Below, piece after piece: positions 1 to 7,180 of a stretch of DNA of 13,096 nucleotides. Source of the stretch: an uncultured Lachnoanaerobaculum sp. (GTDB lineage Bacteria > Bacillota > Clostridia > Lachnospirales > Lachnospiraceae); the NCBI GenBank assembly GCA_916720285.1, contig CAKAQP010000051.1:1-13096 (forward strand), in the 5' to 3' direction. The notes under the pieces are model-generated. The model had not been told where the DNA came from and ran no database searches. It saw nothing but the letters and a program-made list of their open reading frames with translations. Each line of letters starts with the position of its first letter. Position 1 is the stretch's first letter. A program made the translations under genes and the position numbers.

Positions 1-14
1 AATGGGGGTAGTGA

Positions 15-887
15 ATGAACTTAATCACGAGGCTGATGCGTGATGGGCTTTCATATTTTCCACATATAGATGTACTCAATATAATTGAAATTCTGATTAT
101 TGCATATATTGTATATGAAATAATGACATGGATCACAAAGACCAGGGCATGGACATTGTTAAAGGGTTTGCTTATTATATTGGGATTTACAATCATTGCA
201 TATATATTGCACTTTGATGTTATATTGTGGATTCTGGGAAGGATTGCAACCATTGCGGTAACTGCGCTTATTATAATATTTGCGCCTGAGCTTAGAAAGG
301 CTCTTGAGCAGCTGGGAAATAAAAACTTAATGAAGATTTTTGCTTTTGACAATAAAGCAATTACAGATGATGTAGGTGAGAGTACGATAGAAGAGCTTGT
401 TAATGCGGCTTTTACAATGTCAAAACCTAAAACAGGAGCTTTGATTGTTATAGAGAGAAAAGAGAGTCTTGTAAATATAGAAAAGACCGGAATTTTGATA
501 AACGGTATTGTATCAAGTCAATTGCTTATAAATATATTTGAACATAATACACCTCTTCATGACGGTGCGGTGCTTATAAGGGGCAATACAATTGTGTCGG
601 CAACCTGTTATCTGCCTCTATCGGAGAATATGAGAATCAGTAAGGATCTTGGAACCAGACATAGAGCGGCTATAGGTATAAGTGAAGTTTCGGATTCCAT
701 TACCATAGTAGTATCTGAGGAGACAGGCAGGGTTTCAGTGGCACTTGGTGGAAATTTGATAAAGGTAAATGACAGTGAGGAACTGAGAAAGGAGCTCTCC
801 GTTTTACTTGAAGATACAGCGGAGGAGAAGAAGAGCTCTTTATGGTCAAAGTTGTTGAAAGGAAGAGGTAATGAAAAAGACAAATAA
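15..887 (+). CDS. cdaA: Diadenylate cyclase CdaA (c-di-AMP synthase, membrane-bound)
   Basis: CdaA condenses two ATP into cyclic di-AMP, a second messenger controlling potassium and osmolyte transport and cell-wall homeostasis in Gram-positive bacteria. The 290-residue protein has the family layout: three N-terminal membrane helices (about residues 19-38, 46-64 and 68-90), a short linker, and a cytoplasmic DisA_N cyclase domain (about 100-260). Both catalytic motifs are intact: DGA at 183-185 (in LHDGAVLI) and RHRAA at 215-219. The C-terminal tail is charged and Lys/Glu-rich. The ATG at 15 follows a G-rich stretch (GGGGGT, 4-9) that can serve as a ribosome binding site. A gene upstream could end in the first 18 bases (TAG at 9, TGA at 12 or 16) but cannot be called. 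The 3' end overlaps cdaR by 17 bases, which suggests translational coupling. Family assignment is firm; in vivo activity is inferred. Confidence 0.96.
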   Translation: MNLITRLMRDGLSYFPHIDVLNIIEILIIAYIVYEIMTWITKTRAWTLLKGLLIILGFTIIAYILHFDVILWILGRIATIAVTALIIIFAPELRKALEQLGNKNLMKIFAFDNKAITDDVGESTIEELVNAAFTMSKPKTGALIVIERKESLVNIEKTGILINGIVSSQLLINIFEHNTPLHDGAVLIRGNTIVSATCYLPLSENMRISKDLGTRHRAAIGISEVSDSITIVVSEETGRVSVALGGNLIKVNDSEELRKELSVLLEDTAEEKKSSLWSKLLKGRGNEKDK

Positions 888-2172
888 TCTTGTTTTGAAA
901 ATCAGCTCTTTGGCTATAGCATTTTTCGTATGGATAGTTGTAATAAATATTTCCAATCCTGTTGTTACAAGATCTCAGACGGTTAATCTTGAGGTTTTAA
1001 ATGCCAATGTTATTACCGATGTGGGTAAGACTTATTCTTTAATGGGAGCAAATACGGTAACTGTAAGTTATGAAGTACGTTCAAGAGATGAGAGCAAGAT
1101 ATCGGCGTCGGATTTTAAGGCTTCAATAGATCTTGGAGATATGTATGACATAACAGGTGCGGTACCGATATCGGTTGAAGTGGTAAATAATAAAAACCTG
1201 ATTTCAGGTGCGGTTACTTCAAAGCCCGGTATTGTAAGAATAAGTATTGAGGATTTGCAAAGAAAAGAATTTACTATGACTACTAAGATTACCGGTACTC
1301 CGTCAGACGGTTATTCTGTGGGTGAGGTAAAGCTTGATAAGAGCACGGTAGTAGTCACAGGTCCTGTATCAGTTATCGGACAAATCAGTAAAGTCGGTGT
1401 AGAGATTGATGTTGACGGAATGGACGGTAATGTAACCGGAAAAGCCGAGCTGAAGTATTTTGATGCCAACGGAAATGCTTTTATAATATCTGACAGTAGA
1501 GTAACGAAGAGTTTTGATACGGTAAATTACAGTATTGTAATGTTAAACGGAAGAACTTTGGCACTAAACTTTGAAGTAGGTGGAGAAGTGGCCGAGGGTT
1601 ATATATTTTCAGGTGCGGAGAGCAGTACAAAATCCATACAGGTACGTGGACAACCTGAAGTACTTGAAGGACTTGATGCTGTCACAATACCTGCAACGGC
1701 GCTCAGTGTTGAGGGAGCGACAAGTGATGTGATTGTAGATGTCGATGTGAAAAATTTCCTTTCGGAAAATGTATCGGCAGTAGGTGATACAAATATCAAG
1801 GTGACATTGAAAGTAGAGGCCCTTGATAAGAAGTCTGTGACTTTGACAATAGGAGATTTGGAGATAAAGGGAGCAAGAACCGGAGTTTCCACAAATATTA
1901 TACCTGAGAGGATAACTGTTGTAGTTTCAGGTCTTAGCGCAAATCTTGAGTCTGTATCAAATTCAGATATTAAGGCTACTCTTGATGTAAGTAAGATGTC
2001 GGCAGGAGCCAATAACGGAACTCTTACATTTGAATTGCCTACAGGTTTGAGTGTGGATTCGTATACTCCTTTTGAGGTTATGATAGGAAGTCCCGCAAAT
2101 GAAAGAAATGAAACGACAACTACAGTAGAACAGAGCAGCAGTGAAGAAAGCAGCTCCGCTGCTGAAAACTAA
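871..2172 (+). CDS. cdaR: CdaR, YbbR-domain regulator of CdaA
   Basis: CdaR is the membrane-anchored partner of CdaA. In studied Firmicutes it binds the cyclase and modulates c-di-AMP synthesis. The 433-residue protein has one N-terminal hydrophobic segment (about residues 8-27, an uncleaved anchor) followed by an outside-facing beta-rich region. By eye this divides into four YbbR-like repeats, at about 36-126, 132-222, 228-316 and 320-405. Repeat hallmarks are the GYxVG/GYIFSG turns (147-151, 243-248) and the 'V.V.G' strands that follow. The last ~24 residues are low-complexity Thr/Ser/Glu, probably disordered outside the membrane. The ATG at 871 has a good ribosome binding site (GGAAGAGG, 861-868) inside the end of cdaA. 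Only 15 bases separate it from ptsH. In many Bacilli glmM follows; here it does not. Confidence 0.92.
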   Translation: MKKTNNLVLKISSLAIAFFVWIVVINISNPVVTRSQTVNLEVLNANVITDVGKTYSLMGANTVTVSYEVRSRDESKISASDFKASIDLGDMYDITGAVPISVEVVNNKNLISGAVTSKPGIVRISIEDLQRKEFTMTTKITGTPSDGYSVGEVKLDKSTVVVTGPVSVIGQISKVGVEIDVDGMDGNVTGKAELKYFDANGNAFIISDSRVTKSFDTVNYSIVMLNGRTLALNFEVGGEVAEGYIFSGAESSTKSIQVRGQPEVLEGLDAVTIPATALSVEGATSDVIVDVDVKNFLSENVSAVGDTNIKVTLKVEALDKKSVTLTIGDLEIKGARTGVSTNIIPERITVVVSGLSANLESVSNSDIKATLDVSKMSAGANNGTLTFELPTGLSVDSYTPFEVMIGSPANERNETTTTVEQSSSEESSSAAEN

Positions 2173-2187
2173 GGGAGGTTTTTTAGG

Positions 2188-2457
2188 ATGGTTTCAGAAG
2201 AACTTAAGGTTATAAACCCAAGTGGCTTGCATTTAAGGCCGGCAGGTAGTTTATGCAAGGAAGCATTGAAATATGATTCTAAAATAAATATTATATTTAA
2301 GGATGCTACAGCAAATGCCAAGAGTGTTCTGAGTGTGCTTGCAGCATGTGTAAAATGTGGCGATGCCATTAAGATAACATGTGACGGCAGGGATGAGAAT
2401 GAGGCTTTGGAAGCTTTAAAGAATTTGATAAATTCAGGTTTTGGTGAATTAAAGTAA
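2188..2457 (+). CDS. ptsH: Phosphocarrier protein HPr
   Basis: HPr carries phosphate from Enzyme I to the sugar-specific EIIA proteins of the phosphotransferase system. In Firmicutes it is also a regulatory protein when phosphorylated on a serine by HPr kinase. At 89 residues it has the family's usual length. The catalytic histidine is His15 within GLHLRPAG (13-20), with Arg17 two residues on. Ser46 sits in AKSVLSV (44-50), the expected site for HprK and therefore for CcpA-type catabolite control. A CVKC motif at 54-57 lies just after the Ser46 helix and is unusual compared with textbook HPr. The ATG at 2188 is preceded by GGGAGG (2173-2178) at ideal spacing. It lies 15 bases after cdaR and 18 bases before ptsI, consistent with co-transcription. 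Confidence 0.96.
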   Translation: MVSEELKVINPSGLHLRPAGSLCKEALKYDSKINIIFKDATANAKSVLSVLAACVKCGDAIKITCDGRDENEALEALKNLINSGFGELK

Positions 2458-2475
2458 GTAGAGGTTTATAATATA

Positions 2476-4200
2476 ATGAAAATTTATGGCGTAGGAGCTG
2501 CCGAGGGTATCGGTATCGGAGTTGCAAAAGTAGTCAGAGAACAAAATGTGGAAGTTGTAAAGAAAGCTGTTTCAGACAGTGAAGCTGAAGTTAATAACTT
2601 CATGAGAGTTCTGGATATCACTAAGGCTGAGACTGAAGAGATGTCACAGGCTTTAGAAAAGAATGCTTCGGCAAAGGAAGCGGAGATTTTGTTTGGACAT
2701 ATTATGCTTATGTCCGACCCTATGCTTGTGGATGAGATAGTTAACCGTATAAAAGGTGAAAGTGTTTGTGCGGAGTATGTGATAGATGAGGTATGTAATC
2801 AGTATGCCGCTGTATTTGCTTCAATGGATGATGAACTTATGCAGCAAAGAGCTACCGATATGCTTGATATTAAAACAAGACTTATAAAGAAGATACTCGG
2901 TATAGAAAATACCGATCTTTCGAAACTTCCTTATGGCAGTATTCTGGTTGCAAAGGATTTGACACCTTCTATGACGGCAGGACTTAATCCGGATAATGTT
3001 CTCGGAATAGTTACACAGTTTGGGGGAAAGACATCACATTCGGCTATTCTTGCAAGAGCACTTGAAATACCTGCAGTAGTTGGACTTTCAAATCTTCCTG
3101 AGGATATAAGTGATGATACGGATATACTTCTTGACGGCGAGAGCGGAGAGGTCATTATACTGCCTACAGATGCTGAAAAGTCGGATTATGAGAATAAGAA
3201 GAAAAAGTATGATACAAACAAGGAAATGTTAAAGAAGTACAGAGAATTACCAAGTATTTCAAAGGACGGTAAGAAGGTGGAAATAGCCGGAAATATAGGA
3301 AGCCCTGAGGATGCAAAAAAGGTAATTGAAAACGGCGGAGAAGGTATTGGACTTTTCAGAACCGAGTTCTTATTTATGGACAGAGACTGTATGCCTACTG
3401 AAGAAGAGCAGTTTGAAAGCTATAAGGAAGTAGCAACAGCCATGGAAGGAAAGCCCGTCATTATCAGAACTCTTGATATAGGCGGTGATAAGGAAATCCC
3501 CTATATGGGAATAGTACAGGATGAGAATCCTTTCCTTGGATATCGTGCCATAAGACTCTGCCTTGACAGAAAAGATGATATTTATATACCGCAACTTAGA
3601 GCATTGCTTCGTGCAAGTGCTTTCGGAAATATCAAGATAATGTTGCCGCTAATCACTTCAATGGATGAAATAAGAGAAGCTAAGGCGCTTATAAGTGATA
3701 TAAAGAAAGAACTTGATGAAAAGAATATTGCATATAATAAGAGCATAGAAGTCGGTATCATGGTTGAGACCGCAGCTGCATCATTACTTGCAGATATATT
3801 TGCAAAAGAGGTGGATTTCTTCAGTATAGGTACCAATGATCTGATTCAATATACCATGTCTGTAGACAGAGGAAATGTAAAAATTGCAGGTTTGTATTCT
3901 CCATTTTCACCAGCAGTACTCAGAAGTATCAACAGAATCATTACAGAAGGTAAAAAGGCCGGAATAATGGTCGGAATGTGTGGTGAGGCTGCAGCGGATC
4001 CTTTACTTATTCCTGTACTTTTAGCATGGGGTATGGATGAATTTTCAATGTCGGCTTCAAGTATACTGAAGTCAAGACAGATAATTTCCGGGTGTGACAG
4101 CAAGGACTTAAAAGCTAAGGTGGATAAGGTGCTTGAGATGTCGACAGAGGGTGAGATTAAAGAGTACTTAAAGAAATTGACAGAGGAGCTTGGATGTTAA
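2476..4200 (+). CDS. ptsI: PTS Enzyme I (phosphoenolpyruvate-protein phosphotransferase)
   Basis: Enzyme I takes phosphate from phosphoenolpyruvate onto a histidine and passes it to HPr; it is the common cytoplasmic entry step for all PTS sugars. The 574 residues match the family length. The order is an N-terminal HPr-binding/phosphohistidine region (1-225), a linker, and a C-terminal TIM-barrel PEP-binding domain (about 260-560). Visible active-site residues are the phosphorylated His188 in GGKTSHSA, Arg295 (GLFRTEF), Arg331 (RTLDIGGDK), the metal ligands Glu431 and Asp455 (IGTNDLIQY), Arg465, and the acid/base Cys502 (GMCGEAA). These positions nearly coincide with those of the E. coli enzyme. 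The ATG at 2476 has only a weak, distant GAGG (2461-2464), so translation may partly rely on flow from ptsH. The last 7 bases overlap the next gene. No defect is seen, so a canonical PTS rather than a nitrogen PTS is likely. Confidence 0.97.
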   Translation: MKIYGVGAAEGIGIGVAKVVREQNVEVVKKAVSDSEAEVNNFMRVLDITKAETEEMSQALEKNASAKEAEILFGHIMLMSDPMLVDEIVNRIKGESVCAEYVIDEVCNQYAAVFASMDDELMQQRATDMLDIKTRLIKKILGIENTDLSKLPYGSILVAKDLTPSMTAGLNPDNVLGIVTQFGGKTSHSAILARALEIPAVVGLSNLPEDISDDTDILLDGESGEVIILPTDAEKSDYENKKKKYDTNKEMLKKYRELPSISKDGKKVEIAGNIGSPEDAKKVIENGGEGIGLFRTEFLFMDRDCMPTEEEQFESYKEVATAMEGKPVIIRTLDIGGDKEIPYMGIVQDENPFLGYRAIRLCLDRKDDIYIPQLRALLRASAFGNIKIMLPLITSMDEIREAKALISDIKKELDEKNIAYNKSIEVGIMVETAAASLLADIFAKEVDFFSIGTNDLIQYTMSVDRGNVKIAGLYSPFSPAVLRSINRIITEGKKAGIMVGMCGEAAADPLLIPVLLAWGMDEFSMSASSILKSRQIISGCDSKDLKAKVDKVLEMSTEGEIKEYLKKLTEELGC

Positions 4201-5471
4201 TATACACTGTTTGCAGTTTATTAGCGTATGTATTATCCCGGATGGAGCGTTATGCCCTGTCCGGGTTTGTTCTAATTTTGGCGGCATTATATCTGTATAT
4301 TAAGGAATACAGATACTCAAAATCATTGGTAAATCTTAGAGGTGTTTTTGCATTGGCTTTTATTGGAGGCGAGGGTCTTGCCGCTATGAAGCTTTCACAC
4401 CTTGCAAAACCATGGGGAGACAGAACATGGATTTGTCTCGCTCTGGCCTTCGGATGCTTTTATATTGTATTTGAGATATTGAAGGCGGTTAAGGGTAATC
4501 CTTATTTAAACGGAGAGAGAGTGCTTGAAAGAAGCAATGAGGATATGATGTATGCATGTATCATTATACTTGCACTTACATCCTTGACGGCTTTTAATAT
4601 TGAGGCCATTGTACTCGGGTTTATTCCTCTTTTTGAAAAAGGAGTTCCTCATGCATATTCTTATTTTCATATTTCAGGCGTACATTACTTTACCGTAAGC
4701 TGTATTTTAGTGCCTGCTTTCAGTATTGTCTACTTGAATGAAGAGAGTAGGCTTGGGATTATAAAGATAATATTTTTGGTTTTAGCCAATATTATTGCTA
4801 TGGCGATACCGATACTTTGTGTATCAAGATTTCAGTTTATGTTTGCTGTGCTTCTTGCCTTTGTAACCTTACTTATATTAAAGAGGGAAAGGATAAGGCC
4901 GGTATATTTTGTGAGTGTTATAGTATTTATCGTTCCGGTATATTTATTGCTTTCTGTGGCAAGAAGCCATAATGTGGAGTATCTTAACGGTATATTTGAA
5001 ATGAAATATAATCTGCCTATTTTTATAAGTCAGCCATATATTTATATTGCAAATAATTATGACAATCTGGATACTTTGATAAAGGAATTGCCGAAACACA
5101 GCTTCGGATTAAAGGGGCTGTTTCCTCTTTGGGCACTTACGGGAATTAAGTTTATATATCCGAAGATAGTGGACTTTCCTATTTTTGTAAACAAAACCGA
5201 ACTTACAACAGTGACATTATTTTATGATGCCTTTTATGACTTCGGAATAGTCGGAGTTGCCGTATTTTCCACAGCGCTTGGATGCATCGGATATTTCTTT
5301 GAGAAGATGATAAGAAGCACAAGACATGCAACATTCTATATTATATATGCACAAGTATTTATTTATCTGGCGCTTTCATTTTTTACCACATGGTTTTCAA
5401 ATCCTGCCACATGGTTTTATTTTATAGTGACATTGTCAATATTTTTTATATGTGAGCAGAAAGGCAGGTAG
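4194..5471 (+). CDS. Polytopic membrane protein, probable oligosaccharide repeat-unit (Wzy-like) polymerase
   Basis: This 425-residue protein is almost entirely hydrophobic, with roughly ten to twelve predicted membrane helices. A larger extracytoplasmic loop lies around residues 255-345. It holds short motifs (ISQPYIYIANNYDNLD, then HSFGLKG and the LPLWAL-like segment) that resemble the O-antigen/oligosaccharide repeat-unit polymerase group. Such enzymes link lipid-carried sugar repeats into surface polysaccharide outside the membrane. The assignment rests on overall look and loop motifs, not on a catalytic signature, so treat it as probable. A ligase (WaaL-like) or another polysaccharide membrane protein is possible. 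No glycosyltransferases lie nearby in the window, so it is an orphan. The ATG at 4194 overlaps ptsI by 7 bases and has a good ribosome binding site (AGAGGAG, 4182-4188), implying translational coupling. The MATE gene starts 3 bases after its stop. Confidence 0.6.
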   Translation: MLIYTVCSLLAYVLSRMERYALSGFVLILAALYLYIKEYRYSKSLVNLRGVFALAFIGGEGLAAMKLSHLAKPWGDRTWICLALAFGCFYIVFEILKAVKGNPYLNGERVLERSNEDMMYACIIILALTSLTAFNIEAIVLGFIPLFEKGVPHAYSYFHISGVHYFTVSCILVPAFSIVYLNEESRLGIIKIIFLVLANIIAMAIPILCVSRFQFMFAVLLAFVTLLILKRERIRPVYFVSVIVFIVPVYLLLSVARSHNVEYLNGIFEMKYNLPIFISQPYIYIANNYDNLDTLIKELPKHSFGLKGLFPLWALTGIKFIYPKIVDFPIFVNKTELTTVTLFYDAFYDFGIVGVAVFSTALGCIGYFFEKMIRSTRHATFYIIYAQVFIYLALSFFTTWFSNPATWFYFIVTLSIFFICEQKGR

Positions 5472-5474
5472 CTT

Positions 5475-6824
5475 ATGGAAAATATGAATGCGCTAGACAG
5501 GCAGTACAGGGAAATGACGGAGACTCCTGTAGAAAAACTGATTTTAAGACTCAGCATTCCCACTATCATAAGTATGCTTGTAACGAATATTTACAATATG
5601 GCGGATACTTTTTTTGTCGGAAAGCTTGGTACAAGTGCTTCTGCGGCTATAGGTATAGTATTCTCTTTGATGACGATAAATCAGGCACTCGGATTTATGT
5701 GCGGTCATGGTTGCGGCTCAAATATATCCAGAAAGCTTGGAAATAAGCAGGGCAATGAGGCCATAAAGTTTGCCTCGACAGGATTTTTTATGTCACTGGT
5801 TTTGGGTGTGCTTATAATGATTTTCGGCATAGTATTTATGGAGCCTTTGCTTAGACTGATGGGAAGTACCGATACGATAATGCCTTATGCAAAGAGCTAC
5901 GGTATCTGTATACTTTTTTCAGCTCCTTTTATGACAGGAAGCTGCGTGCTGAATAATGTTTTAAGATATGAGGGTAAAGCCGCACTTGCGATGGTAGGGC
6001 TTACTCTGGGCGGTGTATTAAATATTATCGGAGATCCGATATTTATATTTGTATTTAACATGGGTACTTTGGGGGCAGGTATATCCACGGCAATTTCACA
6101 GATTATAAGTTTTTTTGTATTGCTTGCAATGTTCGGTGGAGAAAGAACCGTTTCAAGGCTTAGACTTTCAGCAGTATCAAGAGATTTAAGGGATATTGTA
6201 AATATATTGGAGACAGGCTTTCCGAGTCTGATAAGACAGGGAATGATGAGTGTTTCAACTATGGTTTTAAACTATATGTCTATGCCTTATGGTGACGTGG
6301 CTATTGCGGCTATGAGTATTGTCGGCAGAGTATGTAATTTTATATTTGCCGTTGCACTTGGAATTTCACAGGGATTTCAACCCGTATCGGCTTTTAACTA
6401 CGGGGCAAAGAAATTTAAGCGTGTGAAAAGGGCTTTTATATTTTGCTGTGGACTCAGTATGATAATAATAGGAATTTTAAGTGTTGTTTCACTTATATTT
6501 TCAGGACATATAATAGGCTTATTCAGAGATGATGCCAATGTTATAAAGGTTGGAACTTTTGCCTTAAGAGTACAATGTGTGGTTTTATTCTTATCACCTA
6601 TTACGCTTGCAGCCAGTATGATGTTTCAGGGAGCAGGAGAAAATCTGGCTTCATCAATAGCTTCGTTTTTAAGAAGCGGCATTACATTTGTTCCGATGGT
6701 GCTTATATTGCCGAAATTTTTGGGGATATACGGGATACAGCTTGCACAGCCGGTGGCGGATATTATTTCATTTGTTATAGTAATGCCGCTGATAGTGAAT
6801 TTTTTCAGAAAAATAAATGCATAA
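5475..6824 (+). CDS. MATE-family multidrug/metabolite exporter
   Basis: MATE proteins export drugs, metabolites or toxic compounds using a sodium or proton gradient. The 449 residues are typical for the family, with about twelve membrane helices in two homologous halves. The N-terminal region is characteristic: TPVEKLILRLSIPTI, then NIYNMADTFFVGKLG (38-52), then a glycine-rich GHGCGSNISRKLG segment that precedes a second helix pair. The same pattern returns in the second half (about 230-300, with GFPSLIRQG and YGDVAIAAMSIVGR). The sequence looks nearer to the MepA/DinF-like bacterial MATE group than to Wzx flippases, although all belong to the MOP superfamily. The substrate cannot be inferred. 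The ATG at 5475 has an AGGCAGG ribosome binding site (5462-5468). It lies 3 bases after the preceding gene, so it is probably the last gene of the cdaA-led unit. No terminator is visible after it. Confidence 0.9.
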   Translation: MENMNALDRQYREMTETPVEKLILRLSIPTIISMLVTNIYNMADTFFVGKLGTSASAAIGIVFSLMTINQALGFMCGHGCGSNISRKLGNKQGNEAIKFASTGFFMSLVLGVLIMIFGIVFMEPLLRLMGSTDTIMPYAKSYGICILFSAPFMTGSCVLNNVLRYEGKAALAMVGLTLGGVLNIIGDPIFIFVFNMGTLGAGISTAISQIISFFVLLAMFGGERTVSRLRLSAVSRDLRDIVNILETGFPSLIRQGMMSVSTMVLNYMSMPYGDVAIAAMSIVGRVCNFIFAVALGISQGFQPVSAFNYGAKKFKRVKRAFIFCCGLSMIIIGILSVVSLIFSGHIIGLFRDDANVIKVGTFALRVQCVVLFLSPITLAASMMFQGAGENLASSIASFLRSGITFVPMVLILPKFLGIYGIQLAQPVADIISFVIVMPLIVNFFRKINA

Positions 6825-6840
6825 ATTTTAGTAGTAAATG

Positions 6841-6869
6841 TTGACAATTTTATGTTTTTACAGTATAAA
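6841..6869 (+). promoter_or_regulatory. Sigma-A-type promoter of the T-box/trpXYZ operon
   Basis: A -35 box TTGACA (6841-6846) matches the consensus perfectly. It is separated by exactly 17 bases from a -10 box TATAAA (6864-6869, five of six matches). Transcription should begin near 6876-6878, just before the T-box leader. The -35 box starts 16 bases after the stop of the MATE gene. Confidence 0.85.
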
Positions 6870-6881
6870 TTAATAAAACCG

Positions 6882-7122
6882 TTGATTGGGAGAAAAGAAA
6901 TTAGTTACTCACAGAGAGTCGGAGGTGCTGAGAACCGATAGGGATGACGATTTTAATATGGACCCATGAGGGCGAGGTGAAAGGAAACAAGTAGCTAAGA
7001 CGGGTGCTCCCGTTATCGGGCAGAAAATGTGTCGGCATTTTTTTAGAGAGAGTATTTTTACTAATGAAGGTGGTACCGCAGGCTTTGCTTGTCCTTTGGA
7101 TAAGCAAAGCCTGCGTTTTTTT
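6882..7122 (+). promoter_or_regulatory. T-box riboswitch leader, predicted tRNA-Trp responsive
   Basis: This leader binds a matching tRNA and lets transcription continue only when that tRNA is uncharged. Stem I can be drawn by eye. The basal pairing is UGGG (6887-6890) with CCCA (6963-6966). Above it lies the specifier loop, then a helix GUUA-CUC (6904-6910) with GGG-A-UGAC (6941-6948). At the tip is GUCGG (6918-6922) with CCGAU (6935-6939), carrying the conserved AGAGAG and GGUGCUGAGAA distal motifs. The specifier loop ends with UGG-A (6959-6962) directly before the basal helix, the normal codon position, so the codon is read as UGG (Trp). The stem II and pseudoknot region follows (6974-7023; CGGGUGCUCCCGUUAUCGGGC at its end). 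After that come a small AU-rich hairpin (7024-7041) and the conserved T-box sequence AATGAAGGTGGTACCGC (7063-7079) with its UGGU bulge. AUG (6958) and UAU (6957) are less well placed specifier alternatives. Confidence 0.93.
7077..7122 (+). terminator. T-box-controlled intrinsic terminator
   Basis: A perfect 14-bp stem forms between CGCAGGCTTTGCTT (7077-7090) and AAGCAAAGCCTGCG (7102-7115). It has an 11-base loop and is followed by seven T residues (7116-7122). The 5' arm shares its first bases with the T-box sequence. The loop contains CCTT (7093-7096), which can pair with AAGG (7067-7070) in the alternative antiterminator. This is the expected mutually exclusive switch. Confidence 0.93.
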
Positions 7123-7180
7123 GTGCAAAGATCGCTCTCGGTAAATATATCTCTATATCGAATGCCTTAAGGAGGAGAAA

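Noticed and set aside
1..18. Possible end of an upstream gene before cdaA
   Set aside because: Stops are present in several frames within 18 bases, but too little sequence is available to tell which, if any, is coding.
1599..2012. Open frame on the minus strand inside cdaR (and similar long antisense frames inside trpY, trpZ and the PBP gene)
   Set aside because: These are shadows of strong coding frames, with no ribosome binding sites and Ser/Ile-rich low-information products.
2467..2472. Perfect TATAAT just before ptsI, as a possible internal promoter
   Set aside because: No -35-like sequence at the right distance (GTGAAT at 2444-2449), and it would give an almost leaderless transcript. 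It is probably chance in AT-rich DNA.
6575..6844. Overlapping + strand frame at the end of the MATE gene
   Set aside because: It lies mostly inside the MATE reading frame, has a product with many Cys and Tyr and no recognisable features, and has no convincing ribosome binding site.
7024..7044. Small hairpin AAAATG/CATTTT followed by T residues, as a separate terminator
   Set aside because: The stem is only 6 bp and AU-rich. Its position between the stem II region and the T-box sequence fits stem III of the riboswitch.
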